Part shown: positions 1 through 7,780 of the stretch, piece by piece
How positions within the stretch are numbered: the stretch's first letter is position 1
How the letters are laid out: each line of letters begins with the position of its first letter
Assembly: GCA_029558215.1 (NCBI GenBank)
Contig: JAKQFZ010000114.1
Span: forward strand, 1 to 24,272
Origin: Candidatus Omnitrophota bacterium
GTDB taxonomy: Bacteria > Hinthialibacterota > Hinthialibacteria > JAKQFZ01
Direction of reading: 5' to 3'
Length of the DNA: 24,272 bases
Made by a program: the position numbers and the translations under genes
Notes under the pieces: generated by a model
What the model was told of the DNA's origin: nothing
Seen by the model: only the letters and a program-made list of their open reading frames with translations
Databases searched by the model: none

Positions 1-1
1 A

Positions 2-442
2 GACGACAACAAACTGGTTCTGAACATGAACACACACTGGCGTTCACGCGATTTATTCAAAGCCTGGTTTGAGAACGTCATCGCGTTGACAAGTCTTCAG
101 CGCAAGCTCGCCGAGCGCCTGACCCGTGAAATGAGCCGACCGGTTGTGGTGGGAAGGTATTTCGATGTCGCGGATTCACTCCATCTGTACGGCTCCTATT
201 TCCGAGAGATCGAAGGAGATCCCGAAAAGGGTGTCAAGAGTTTCTTCGAGAAGCTGGACAGCCGCTCGTTTCAGGAACGGACATGGGATTCGGAATTCGT
301 AAAACCCTTTTTCATCAACGACGGCACTGGCAAGGGCTTGGAGCCCATACTCGAACGGGAAAAAGGCAGAATGCCCGAGCCGGTCTGGAACGCTGTGGCC
401 GAAGAGCTTCGACTCATGGGAGATCCCGGTTATACCGTTTAG
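2..442 (+). CDS. Thymidylate synthase-like protein, 3' part (5' end outside window)
   Basis: The reading frame is open to the left edge (codons from base 2), so the ATG at 26 is probably internal and only the C-terminal ~146 residues are present. The piece resembles the nucleotide-binding end of the ThyA/dCMP hydroxymethylase fold: LNMNTHWRSRDLFKAW corresponds to the family's LNxxxxxRSxDxFxG region, and VADSLHLYGSY corresponds to the GDxHxY region that contacts the pyrimidine nucleotide. These matches suggest a dUMP- or dCMP-binding methyl- or hydroxymethyl-transferase. The C-terminal ~70 residues (KGVKSFFEKLDSRSF onward) do not resemble the classical ThyA end, so this may be a divergent family member. 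The catalytic Cys region lies outside the window. The stop codon is 13 bp before the next gene, indicating an operon with the nitroreductase. Confidence 0.6.
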   Translation, partial: DDNKLVLNMNTHWRSRDLFKAWFENVIALTSLQRKLAERLTREMSRPVVVGRYFDVADSLHLYGSYFREIEGDPEKGVKSFFEKLDSRSFQERTWDSEFVKPFFINDGTGKGLEPILEREKGRMPEPVWNAVAEELRLMGDPGYTV

Positions 443-455
443 GAGGAGTACGAAA

Positions 456-1031
456 ATGAGCATCAGAGACCTCGTATTGCGGAATCGGAGTTACAGAAGG
501 TTTGTGGAGAGTGAGCCTGTCGCCCGTGAGAAACTGCTGGCACTGATCGATCTGGCACGGAACACTCCAAGCGGGTCGAACATACAGCCTCTGAAGTATT
601 TCCTGTCCTGTGACCCTGAGACCAATGCAAAGATATTTCCCTGTCTTGCATGGGCCGGTTATTTGAAGGATTGGCTTGGCCCTCAGGAAGGGGAACGTCC
701 TTCCGCCTATGTGGTCATACTCGGCGACCTGGAACTGCGAGGAAGCTGCGGATCGGATGTCGGCATCGCCGCTCAGACGATCATGCTGGGAGCCACGGAG
801 ATGGGCTTGGGCGGCTGTATGGTCGGCTCGGTTCAGAAGGAAAAACTGCGCGGTGCTCTTCACATTTCGGAACGCTACGACATTCTGCTGGTTCTCGCGC
901 TTGGCAAACCCGCCGAGAAAGTCGTTCTGGAAGAGATGAAGCCCGGCGGATCAATTGAGTACTACCGAACTGTGGATGATGTTCATCACGTTCCCAAGCG
1001 TTCGTTAAGCGACATCATCGTAAACATCTGA
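456..1031 (+). CDS. Nitroreductase family FMN-dependent oxidoreductase
   Basis: A 191-aa protein of the nitroreductase superfamily, which are FMN enzymes that reduce nitro groups, quinones or other acceptors with NAD(P)H; the substrate here is unknown. Visible marks are the N-terminal phosphate-binding motif RNRSYRRF (residues 9-16), the SGSNIQPLKYF segment (about 39-49), where this family usually has A-PSxxNxQPW, and the late GLGGCMVGSV loop that packs on the flavin. The length is normal for a short single-domain member. The start is fixed by an AGGAGG ribosome-binding site at 441-446, ten bases before the ATG, which also overlaps the upstream stop. It lies 13 bp after the ThyA-like gene, so the two are probably co-transcribed. 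Confidence 0.88.
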   Translation: MSIRDLVLRNRSYRRFVESEPVAREKLLALIDLARNTPSGSNIQPLKYFLSCDPETNAKIFPCLAWAGYLKDWLGPQEGERPSAYVVILGDLELRGSCGSDVGIAAQTIMLGATEMGLGGCMVGSVQKEKLRGALHISERYDILLVLALGKPAEKVVLEEMKPGGSIEYYRTVDDVHHVPKRSLSDIIVNI

Positions 1032-1061
1032 CCCACAGAAGGCGGCGTATCTCCTCTCAAA

Positions 1062-1080
1062 CGCACCCCGAGGGGATGCG
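1062..1080. terminator. Weak hairpin between convergent genes
   Basis: The 90-bp gap between the nitroreductase stop and the symporter stop holds a short imperfect hairpin: CGCA at 1062-1065 pairs with TGCG at 1077-1080, with a G/C-rich inner stem. It is nested inside a 6-bp outer pair, CCACAG 1033-1038 and CTGTGG 1088-1093. It may help terminate both converging transcripts. There is no clear T-tract, so this is a tentative call. Confidence 0.25.
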
Positions 1081-1121
1081 GAAAAGTCTGTGGATCTGAA
1101 TGAACGACCGGGGGAGTCGCC

Positions 1122-2483
1122 TCACTGCTCAGTAGCGTTGTCGTCTATTTTTCCGCTCCAAAGGTACTTTTCTGTCTCTTTCTGAATAACCTTGTTCAAG
1201 ACCAGCAAAGAGATGAGATTCGGTACCGCCATCAAGCCGTTGGTAATATCCGAAAGCGTCCAGACAATGTTCAGTGACAACACCGCGCCCAAGAGAACGC
1301 AAAGCACCCATGCAATCCGGTAAGGCAAGACGATCCGAGGCCCGAAAAGGTACTCCGCGGAGCGTTCTCCGTAGTAACACCAGCCGAGTATTGTCGAGAA
1401 TACGAATGTGAGAAGACCAAGGCTTAGAACAAAGGGACCAAGATGAGGGATGACCCCAAAGGCGGCATGGGTCAGCTCAGCACCCTTCAAACCTTTCGCC
1501 CAAAGCCCCGAGTTGACAAGAACCAAACCTGTCAAAGCACAGACCACCACAGTGTCCCAGAAGGTGCCCGTCGAGGAAACCAGCGCCTGCCGAACGGGGT
1601 TCTTCGTCTGAGCGGCCGCGGCAACGATTGGCGCACTTCCCAGTCCAGATTCATTGGAGAAAAGTCCCCGCGCGATGCCGTATCGAATTGTCTCCCTGAC
1701 ACCCGCTCCCACAAAGCCCCCAAGCACCGCATGACCTGTGAAAGCGCTCTGAACAATAAGGAGCACCGACTGCGGAATGGTCGAAATCCCCATCAACAAC
1801 AAGACACTGCAACCAATGATATAGGTGATCGCCATGAAGGGAACCAGCGCTTCACAAACCCGGGCGATAGAACGAATCCCACCAAGAACCACGATGGCCG
1901 TCAGACAAGCCAGCACAACTCCTGATATCCAAGGCTGGATGGAATAACTGTTTTGCAGCATTTGGGAAATGGAGTTTGCCTGTGCCATGTTGCCGATACC
2001 AAAAGCAGCAACGGCAGCAAAGAGCGCGAACAATACGGCAAGCCATTTCATCTTCATGCCGCGTTCGAGAACATACATCGGTCCACCTGCCATCGTGCCT
2101 CGTTCCGTCTTGACACGGTACTTCACAGACAGGAGTGATTCCGCGTACTTGGTGGCAATGCCGAACACACCGGTCAGCCACATCCACAACACCGCGCCAG
2201 GCCCTCCGAGAGATATCGCTGTCGCCACACCGACAATATTCCCAGTGCCTATGGTCGCTGCAAGAGCCGTCGCCAGAGCACCGAAATGGCTGATATCTCC
2301 CGCACCTTCACCACCTTTGGTGAAAGAAAGTTTGATCGCCTTCCAGAGATATCGCTGGATGAAGCGAAGTCGGAACGTGAGAAACAGGTGCGTCCCAAAC
2401 AACAGGATCAAAAGTGCCGGTCCCCAGACAATGTTCGAGACTTTGCCGAGCAATCCCTCCAACGCAAGCAGAAACTCACTCAT
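1122..2483 (-). CDS. AGCS family sodium:amino-acid (alanine/glycine) symporter
   Basis: A 453-aa polytopic inner-membrane protein, the usual length for the alanine or glycine:cation symporter family (TC 2.A.25). The family signature is clear near residues 61-100: GAGDISHFGALATALAATIG followed by TGNIVGVATAISLGGPGAV. A later SNESGLGSAPIVAAAAQTKN segment and the STGTFWDTVVVCALTGL helix are also typical. It should import small neutral amino acids such as alanine or glycine with Na+; the exact substrate cannot be read from the sequence. The start has a GGGGG-type ribosome-binding site. It lies 27 bp downstream of the GH4 gene on the same strand and so is probably transcribed from the GH4 promoter, although an amino-acid symporter is not an obvious partner for a glycosidase. 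Confidence 0.93.
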   Translation of the reverse strand: MSEFLLALEGLLGKVSNIVWGPALLILLFGTHLFLTFRLRFIQRYLWKAIKLSFTKGGEGAGDISHFGALATALAATIGTGNIVGVATAISLGGPGAVLWMWLTGVFGIATKYAESLLSVKYRVKTERGTMAGGPMYVLERGMKMKWLAVLFALFAAVAAFGIGNMAQANSISQMLQNSYSIQPWISGVVLACLTAIVVLGGIRSIARVCEALVPFMAITYIIGCSVLLLMGISTIPQSVLLIVQSAFTGHAVLGGFVGAGVRETIRYGIARGLFSNESGLGSAPIVAAAAQTKNPVRQALVSSTGTFWDTVVVCALTGLVLVNSGLWAKGLKGAELTHAAFGVIPHLGPFVLSLGLLTFVFSTILGWCYYGERSAEYLFGPRIVLPYRIAWVLCVLLGAVLSLNIVWTLSDITNGLMAVPNLISLLVLNKVIQKETEKYLWSGKIDDNATEQ

Positions 2484-2510
2484 GACAACTCGTACCCCCT
2501 TCTGGTTGGA

Positions 2511-3947
2511 CTATCCCTTCTTGTGCATGGCTTTGTCAGCGAGAGAGCCGAAACGATGCACGATGGCCAGCGCCGGATCCAGAGGCGCTTCAACTGCTTT
2601 TGTTTCGGGTGGCGTCAAAATGGTCGGACAGGAGCGAAGCGTCTTTCCGGCAAACTGAGGCAGATACTCGGACTCCGCCTGGAGCAGTTCCCGTGTCATC
2701 TCGCGCGTTTCGTTCAGAGTCAAGACCGCGGACGTCAGCGGATCGAGAGAGGCCGCCTGCATGACCAGTTCCGGATCGCCTGTCACGGCAGCCTCAACGG
2801 TCAGACCTTGAACCGTGACGTTGGTCATGTTCAATGCTGCACATTGCGATGGAAGCATTCCAACACCGGTGGGATGAAGCCCCTGTTTGTCCACAAAAAT
2901 CGGCACTTCCACGCAGCAGCCTTCCGGAAGGTTCTTGATGAATCCTTCGTTGCGAACGTTGCCATTGAGTTTGAAAATCCTACCCGTCTCGACCGCCTCA
3001 ACGATGTATGAGCAGTACTCGACGCTTCTAGGCGTCAACTTCTTCGACTCCTGACTCAGGACATCAGCGCCGCTGAATTTGTCGGCGATCAGGCGACCCC
3101 ATTTGTAGTAAGCACCGCTCTCACCACCAAAAGCGGGTTGATCGCAGTACAGTTTGAGCGCCCGTTCACTGCTTCGGAACCACGGAACGTATTCCGAAAG
3201 GTGACCGGTGCTCTCCGTCATGAAGTAGCCGAAGTGACGGAACACTTCGCCACGAACTTTCTCATTGATGTAGTACTCGGGTTTCTCGAAGCACTCCCGA
3301 AGGACGGGATACAGATCCGTGCCCTGCTTCTCCAGCTTGAGAAACCACGCCATGTGGTTGATTCCGGCACAAAGGAAGTCGATCTCGTCCTTGCGTGCTC
3401 CCACATATCCCGCGATCAAATCCAGTGTCGTCTGCACTCCATGGCAGAGTCCGATGAACTTCAAACCCGGCACGGTGCCAAGTGCCCAACAGATCATCGC
3501 CATTGGATTGACATAGTTCAGAACCAGTGCGTTCGGACACAATTCCATGACGTCTTTGGCAATTTCCAGGACAACGGGAATCGTCCGCAAAGCCCGGAAC
3601 ACGCCACCCGGTCCCATCGTGTCGCCGATACATTGATCCACACCGTGCTTGAGTGGAATCTCGTAGTCGAGTTGGAAGGCATCAATGCCCCCGACCTGGA
3701 TCATCAGGACAACGTAGTCTGCCCCTTGAAGCGCCTTGCGGCGATCGGTCGTCGCTTCGACTTGAAACGGAAGTTTGTTCTCCTTGATGACCTCCTTGGC
3801 GTACGCCTCCATCTGGCGGAGTTTGCCTTCCGTCCGATTCATCAGAACGAAGGTGCTTCCCTCCAAGCCCTTGGTTGCCATCAAGTCCATCATCAGAGTT
3901 TTGCAGAAGACGATGCTTCCTGCGCCGATCATTGCGAAACGTGCCAT
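2511..3947 (-). CDS. GH4 family NAD-dependent glycosidase (alpha-galactosidase/MelA-like)
   Basis: A 478-aa protein of glycoside hydrolase family 4, cytoplasmic enzymes that use NAD+ and a divalent metal (usually Mn2+) to cleave alpha- or beta-glycosides by a redox-elimination mechanism. It begins with the Rossmann signature MARFAMIGAGSIVFCKTLMM. Metal- and substrate-site residues include NYVNPM (144-149), the Cys-His pair C168/H169 in GLCHGVQ, and H198 in AGINHMAWF. The GLCHGVQ and AGINHMAW forms look most like the alpha-galactosidase/alpha-glucuronidase branch, but substrate is uncertain. The ATG at 3947 was chosen because GGAGG lies eight bases upstream and the Rossmann fold starts there; an upstream in-frame ATG would add 61 residues derived from the palindromic spacer. 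First gene of a two-gene unit with the AGCS symporter. Confidence 0.92.
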   Translation of the reverse strand: MARFAMIGAGSIVFCKTLMMDLMATKGLEGSTFVLMNRTEGKLRQMEAYAKEVIKENKLPFQVEATTDRRKALQGADYVVLMIQVGGIDAFQLDYEIPLKHGVDQCIGDTMGPGGVFRALRTIPVVLEIAKDVMELCPNALVLNYVNPMAMICWALGTVPGLKFIGLCHGVQTTLDLIAGYVGARKDEIDFLCAGINHMAWFLKLEKQGTDLYPVLRECFEKPEYYINEKVRGEVFRHFGYFMTESTGHLSEYVPWFRSSERALKLYCDQPAFGGESGAYYKWGRLIADKFSGADVLSQESKKLTPRSVEYCSYIVEAVETGRIFKLNGNVRNEGFIKNLPEGCCVEVPIFVDKQGLHPTGVGMLPSQCAALNMTNVTVQGLTVEAAVTGDPELVMQAASLDPLTSAVLTLNETREMTRELLQAESEYLPQFAGKTLRSCPTILTPPETKAVEAPLDPALAIVHRFGSLADKAMHKKG

Positions 3948-4002
3948 GGTGCTAACCTCCCAATGCCGCGGTGCGGTGCGATTCCAACAACGTATTGCGC
4001 CA

Positions 4003-4031
4003 AAGATAAGGGAACGGAAGATCACTGTCAA
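4003..4031 (-). promoter_or_regulatory. Sigma70-type promoter for the GH4-AGCS unit
   Basis: On the minus strand a perfect -35 TTGACA (4031-4026) is followed after exactly 17 bp by TATCTT (4008-4003). Transcription would begin near 3996, leaving a leader of about 50 nt before the GH4 ATG. Confidence 0.65.
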
Positions 4032-4065
4032 ACGGGTGTTGAGAGCATGATATCCAGAACGCGGG

Positions 4066-4138
4066 TTGGTAGGGTGAAACGAGTCAGTGGCGTCGGCGTC
4101 CCTGCCGACGACGTGAGCACGGAGGCTCACGCTACCAA
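4066..4138. repeat. 73-bp palindromic element with two internal hairpins (REP/MITE-like)
   Basis: The element is bounded by a perfect 7-bp inverted repeat, TTGGTAG (4066-4072) and CTACCAA (4132-4138). Inside are two adjacent perfect hairpins with the same design: CGTCGGC 4091-4097 with GCCGACG 4104-4110, and CGTGAGC 4112-4118 with GCTCACG 4125-4131. Each has a 7-bp stem and a 6-nt loop. It lies upstream of the GH4 promoter in an intergenic gap, the usual place for REP-like repeats. No second full copy is present in this window, so calling it a dispersed repeat is an inference. Confidence 0.55.
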
Positions 4139-4259
4139 GTACGCCGGAGAGGTTCGGCGTCAGTTGCTATCTTGGCTATTACTTGGAGGGCCACAAGTGC
4201 GCTGTCGCTGATACCAAGTATGGTGCTCTGACGGCCAAAGTTCCCGGGAAGTGGTGTCC

Positions 4260-5774
4260 CTACGAAGTCTTGACAATCAGACCGGCTCCAATGTGCCCGA
4301 TAGCCAGAGCGAAAACCAAGAAGGCTGTGGGCAACTGACTGGACTCTCGCCACGCCGGGAAAGCCATGGATAATGCGACCAGCAGGACAGCCACCCCTGC
4401 CAGCACAAGCAAAGCCTTCGAAGTGAACGTCGCCAATGAGACTATGCTGGCCTCCCATTTTCTACCCAAAGCCATCAGAGTCAGCGACGAGAGAAAAAAG
4501 CACAGGACAACCCAACTCGTCCAGAATCCCAGCACCGTGAAAAGAATGAATAACAAAGGATTCATGGGTTCCGACCACAGGCTTCTCTGCCGACATATTC
4601 TCCAACTGAAAAGCAGCATCAGAGAACCATATACGAGAGATTCCCCAGCAAAAGTGATACCCTCTCGCAGCATAAAGGCCGTGACAACAGCCAGAAACGC
4701 ACTGGCAACAATTCCCGCCGCTTTGCTGGCAAAGAAATCCTTTCCAAGCCTGTACTGAAGTCCCACAAAGGACAAGACCGCACACAAAAAAACCGCACTT
4801 GCTGCAGCAGACGGCGAACCCCAGAAACGCGTGAAGAAAGGAAAGATCGCATGCGTCAAGGGACCTGATGACAGAATGGAACCTTCTGAGACTCTCCTGG
4901 AAAACAAGCCTTTGAAAAAACCAGTTTCTTCCAATGAGCAAGCGTCTGTAGGAGCGGGCATAGCCCACAGGCCTGCAGGCGCTGGCCTGCTCGGAGACCA
5001 CAAAACACCTAAGCCACCGAGCGTACCCAACAAAGCAATCAAAGCCAGCCTCGCACTCATCTTGGCTCTGGCCTTTGGGAAGCAGAAGACAATAACTGCG
5101 AGAGACCACAGTTGCACCAGCAAGAGAACGACACCGCCGAAGGAAAACCATCTCTGCACAGACAGGCTGGAAAGTGGCAGCACTTCGGTCTCAGGTAAGT
5201 AGACGTAAGGCGATCTCAGAAGTTCCAATTCATCCTGTTCGGGACGTGCCCATCGAAGCATGAGAACAGACTCCAGGTCGTATTGCCGGTAGTCCAGTTC
5301 CAGGTCATGCCACCCCTGTTCCAACAGGACAGTGGCAGTCCTGCCGAGCATCCTGTGTCGGCCACCATTGTCAAGTATCTGCCTGCCGTCCAGAAAGAGC
5401 CAGGAGGCATCATCAGAGTCCAGTGCAAAAGTATGTTCTCCCGCTGTAGAGATCCAAAGTCTTGCCCGAAAACGAAGACTGAAATCACTCGTGCTCAGGG
5501 AATCGGGAAGAAAATATCCGTCATCGTTGATGAATCGAATGTGCCGCACTGTACCCACCCAGAGAGGGGTCTCAGTCTCCGAAGTGCTCTCATGGTAGGA
5601 GACTTGAAATTGCTGCTGACGGATCAGAGCCGTCGTGCCAAGCATTCCGAACAAGGCCAGTGTAAGCGGGAGAAACGACAGCGTCCTGAAAATGGGATTC
5701 AGCCAGCCGAAGGCCTGCCTGAGTTCCTTCGGTTCATCCTCAACAAGACTGGATGAGACTTTTGGTGTGTTCAC
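4260..5774 (-). CDS. PA14-domain polytopic membrane protein (GT-C-like)
   Basis: A 504-aa protein with an N-terminal membrane segment (about residues 33-51), an extracytoplasmic beta-rich domain (about 75-195), then many hydrophobic helices (210-232, 241-259, 322-341 and onward) to the C terminus. The outer domain looks like PA14, a carbohydrate-binding beta-barrel: FSLRFRARLWISTAGEHTFA, DSDDASWLFLDGRQILDNGG and GWHDLELDYRQYD are typical. The helical part, including REGITFAGESLVYGSLMLLF, loosely recalls GT-C dolichyl/undecaprenyl-phosphate sugar transferases, but I see no acidic DD/DE catalytic motif in the first loop. It may glycosylate or sense surface glycans. The GTG start lies inside the end of the upstream URO-D gene (GTGA overlap), implying translational coupling. 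The C terminus ends directly after a helix (GAGLIVKTS) and may be short for a GT-C enzyme. Confidence 0.7.
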   Translation of the reverse strand: MNTPKVSSSLVEDEPKELRQAFGWLNPIFRTLSFLPLTLALFGMLGTTALIRQQQFQVSYHESTSETETPLWVGTVRHIRFINDDGYFLPDSLSTSDFSLRFRARLWISTAGEHTFALDSDDASWLFLDGRQILDNGGRHRMLGRTATVLLEQGWHDLELDYRQYDLESVLMLRWARPEQDELELLRSPYVYLPETEVLPLSSLSVQRWFSFGGVVLLLVQLWSLAVIVFCFPKARAKMSARLALIALLGTLGGLGVLWSPSRPAPAGLWAMPAPTDACSLEETGFFKGLFSRRVSEGSILSSGPLTHAIFPFFTRFWGSPSAAASAVFLCAVLSFVGLQYRLGKDFFASKAAGIVASAFLAVVTAFMLREGITFAGESLVYGSLMLLFSWRICRQRSLWSEPMNPLLFILFTVLGFWTSWVVLCFFLSSLTLMALGRKWEASIVSLATFTSKALLVLAGVAVLLVALSMAFPAWRESSQLPTAFLVFALAIGHIGAGLIVKTS

Positions 5775-6841
5775 ATTGGGACATTAATGGGATAGCGACC
5801 GTACTTCCTGCCCGCTTCGATCATGGCACGGTAGTTCTCCTTTTTGACAAAGCGAGGCACCGTATTGCTCGAACCCAGACAGTAACCGCCACCCGGAGCC
5901 ACCTCACGGATCAGACGCTTGACTTCCTGCTCAACTGTCTCAGGAGTGCCCCGACACAGAAAAGCATCCAGTTCGACATTGCCAATCAGACAAAACCGTC
6001 CGGCAACCTTCTTCTTCAGCTCCACGATATCCATGGCCTTAGGCTCAACGGGCTGAAGAGCATTCACCCCACATTGTTCCAGATCGTTGAGCACTTCATA
6101 CAGCACACCATCGGAGTGATAGAGAAAAGGGATGTCTCTTTCTCGACAGACTGCACCAATGCGACTCATAAACGGAAATAGATATGTTCGGAGAAAAACC
6201 GGGGAAACCATCAGCCCTTCTGTATAGGCGATATCATCGCTGTACCAAAGGGCACCCACACAATCGAATTCCGCCATGGTTTCAAAGAGGCCAACAATAA
6301 GCTCCCCGAATTTCTCAAAAAGAGCCTCGATCAGATCCGGCTGCTCAATCTGCGCAAAGGAAAAGGCCTCAAAACCCATGGTCATCCAGACCTGGGTAAA
6401 AATATCGCCGTACTGTCCAATGACCTTCATCTCATCGGGAAGGACACTGCTGATCGCTTCGAATGAACGATAGTTGACGTCTTCGGGCTTCGGCCACTGG
6501 TAGCGTTCAAAATCTTCCCATGTGGTGATGATCCCTTGTCCTTCATTCGCAAAGACCCTTGCGGAATCATGCTGTGTAGCATCTGCGGCACGACTGCCTT
6601 CTTTGGGCTGAATGTTCGCTGGGTTCAGATCAATGCCTGGCGCCAATTTGACATAGTCGTAGCCCGCCACTTTCGAGAAATCCACCTCATCCTGAAGCGT
6701 CTCCACAGGACGCCCCAGGACAAATTCCTTCATGGAATTGTCAATACCCAGTTCCGCAAGTGGAACACAGTCTGCCTCGCCCTGCAGAAGCAGAGTCTTT
6801 CTCAGCCTCTGAAAATCAGGCTTGCGTACATATTCGCCCAT
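5771..6841 (-). CDS. Uroporphyrinogen decarboxylase (URO-D) family, methyltransferase-like protein
   Basis: A 356-aa cytoplasmic TIM-barrel protein of the URO-D superfamily. It lacks the N-terminal RxPVWxMRQAGR segment of true HemE, so it is unlikely to act in haem synthesis. It is closer to the MtaA/MtbA-type corrinoid:coenzyme methyltransferases and their many uncharacterised relatives. The barrel-end motifs are FLYHSDGVLYEVL (H242, D244), INALQP-like VNALQPVEP (259-267), LIGNVE (285-290) and APGGGYCLGSSNTVP (315-329, C321). In the methyltransferases an HxC...C set binds zinc; here the first Cys is Asp. No corrinoid protein or activator is nearby. It has its own promoter about 45 bp upstream, and its last codons overlap the start of the PA14 membrane protein. 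Confidence 0.85.
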   Translation of the reverse strand: MGEYVRKPDFQRLRKTLLLQGEADCVPLAELGIDNSMKEFVLGRPVETLQDEVDFSKVAGYDYVKLAPGIDLNPANIQPKEGSRAADATQHDSARVFANEGQGIITTWEDFERYQWPKPEDVNYRSFEAISSVLPDEMKVIGQYGDIFTQVWMTMGFEAFSFAQIEQPDLIEALFEKFGELIVGLFETMAEFDCVGALWYSDDIAYTEGLMVSPVFLRTYLFPFMSRIGAVCRERDIPFLYHSDGVLYEVLNDLEQCGVNALQPVEPKAMDIVELKKKVAGRFCLIGNVELDAFLCRGTPETVEQEVKRLIREVAPGGGYCLGSSNTVPRFVKKENYRAMIEAGRKYGRYPINVPM

Positions 6842-6883
6842 AATCGAACACGACTCTCCATTTCATGAACTCACTGAAGACGC

Positions 6884-6912
6884 AATGTAACCAAAAGAGG
6901 AAGGAATGTCTA
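6884..6912 (-). promoter_or_regulatory. Sigma70-type promoter for the URO-D/PA14 unit
   Basis: On the minus strand TAGACA (6912-6907) is followed after 17 bp by TACATT (6889-6884). This lies in the 114-bp gap between purQ and the URO-D gene, so the URO-D pair can be transcribed separately from the purine genes. The TAGACA box recurs in the pseudopilin promoter. Confidence 0.5.
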
Positions 6913-6955
6913 TACCTGTACGGGATATTGTTTGTGGAGTCTGACGCAGCCGGTG

Positions 6956-7768
6956 TCAGAGACTGTCTTTGCACAGTTGAACTGCGTTCTCAAAGATGCG
7001 GAGTCCAGCCCCTCTTGCTTCGTTGTGTCGCCGTCGAGTCCACCAGGGATGCTGCCATTGATGAACGTGTCGTTCGGGATGGGGCATCATACCGAGAATT
7101 CTTCCTGTCGGATCACAGATCCCCGCAATGTCCCAGGCAGATCCATTGGGGTTGACTGGATAGGGACCGGCATTGCCTTCCGAGTCCACGTACTGGAAAG
7201 CAACCAGATTGTTGTTGACGACCTGCTCCTGAATGAGGGCATCTCGGAAGACAACTTTCCCTTCACCGTGAGCGATGGGAACCGGTATGGGTTCAGTGAT
7301 GCCTTGCGTGAAGACGCATGGCGATTTTGGATTGGGTTTCAGAAAAGTCCATCGGCATTCGAAGCGAGCCGAATCGTTTGCCACCAGTGACATTTCCTGA
7401 GACCATTCGCCGGGCTGAAATTCGGGAAGAAAACCTGCCTTCACAAGCACTTGGAATCCGTTGCAGATACCCAAAACAGGTTTCCCTGCTTTGACAAAAC
7501 GAGTCATCTCCTCACCCAGGAGATACCGAACTTCATTGGCCAGGAGTTTGCCAGCACCCAAATCGTCTCCGTAGGAAAATCCCCCCGGAATGATCAGCAG
7601 ATGATAGTCGTTGAGTTTCTTGATCCCGTCCAGAAGTTCTCTGACATGAACGAGAACAGGCCGGGCACCCGCCAGCGTCAGGGCATATCCGGTTTCATAG
7701 TCACAATTGGTTCCCGCCGCACGAAGCACAGCGGCACGAATTTCTTTCTTCTGTCTCACTCGAGCCAT
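6956..7768 (-). CDS. purQ: Phosphoribosylformylglycinamidine synthase glutaminase subunit PurQ
   Basis: A 270-aa class I glutamine amidotransferase that supplies ammonia from glutamine to PurL for conversion of FGAR to FGAM, the fourth step of de novo purine synthesis. The nucleophile elbow GICNGFQ places the catalytic Cys at 102, and the His-Glu pair is in MMPHPERH (H230, E232). The PGGFSYGDDLGAG segment (61-73) is characteristic of PurQ rather than other amidotransferases. It is slightly longer than the common ~225-aa form, with extra residues around 125-160 and near the C terminus. The ATG at 7768 has an AAGGA ribosome-binding site. It is the last gene of the purine cluster, 92 bp after purL. 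Confidence 0.96.
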   Translation of the reverse strand: MARVRQKKEIRAAVLRAAGTNCDYETGYALTLAGARPVLVHVRELLDGIKKLNDYHLLIIPGGFSYGDDLGAGKLLANEVRYLLGEEMTRFVKAGKPVLGICNGFQVLVKAGFLPEFQPGEWSQEMSLVANDSARFECRWTFLKPNPKSPCVFTQGITEPIPVPIAHGEGKVVFRDALIQEQVVNNNLVAFQYVDSEGNAGPYPVNPNGSAWDIAGICDPTGRILGMMPHPERHVHQWQHPWWTRRRHNEARGAGLRIFENAVQLCKDSL

Positions 7769-7780
7769 ATTCTTCCTTCA

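Larger units (their letters stand above)
3948..4259. other. 312-bp non-coding spacer between the PA14 membrane protein and GH4
   Basis: No credible gene lies here. From the GH4 side it holds the GH4 ribosome-binding site, the sigma70-type promoter at 4003-4031, and a 73-bp palindromic element at 4066-4138. The remaining ~120 bp up to the membrane-protein stop shows no membrane-segment coding in any minus frame, so I see no in-frame remnant of a longer membrane protein there. Confidence 0.7.

Noticed and set aside
3138..4211. 357-aa open frame on the plus strand opposite the GH4 gene
   Set aside because: It is antisense to GH4, runs through the promoter and palindromic element, and its composition (His/Arg/Gln-rich) is that of a shadow frame.
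4132..4458. 108-aa minus-strand frame overlapping the end of the PA14 membrane protein
   Set aside because: It overlaps the membrane-protein gene in another frame and has no domain; I also checked it as a possible frameshifted continuation and saw no membrane helices of the expected type.
4950..4990. Possible repeat insertion inside the membrane-protein gene (GCCTGCAGGC palindrome)
   Set aside because: The reading frame is intact across it, it has no flanking duplication, and it is a short palindrome expected in coding DNA.
5771..6841. Calling the URO-D protein HemE (haem synthesis)
   Set aside because: The N-terminal RxPVWxMRQAGR substrate motif of HemE is absent and no other haem gene is nearby.
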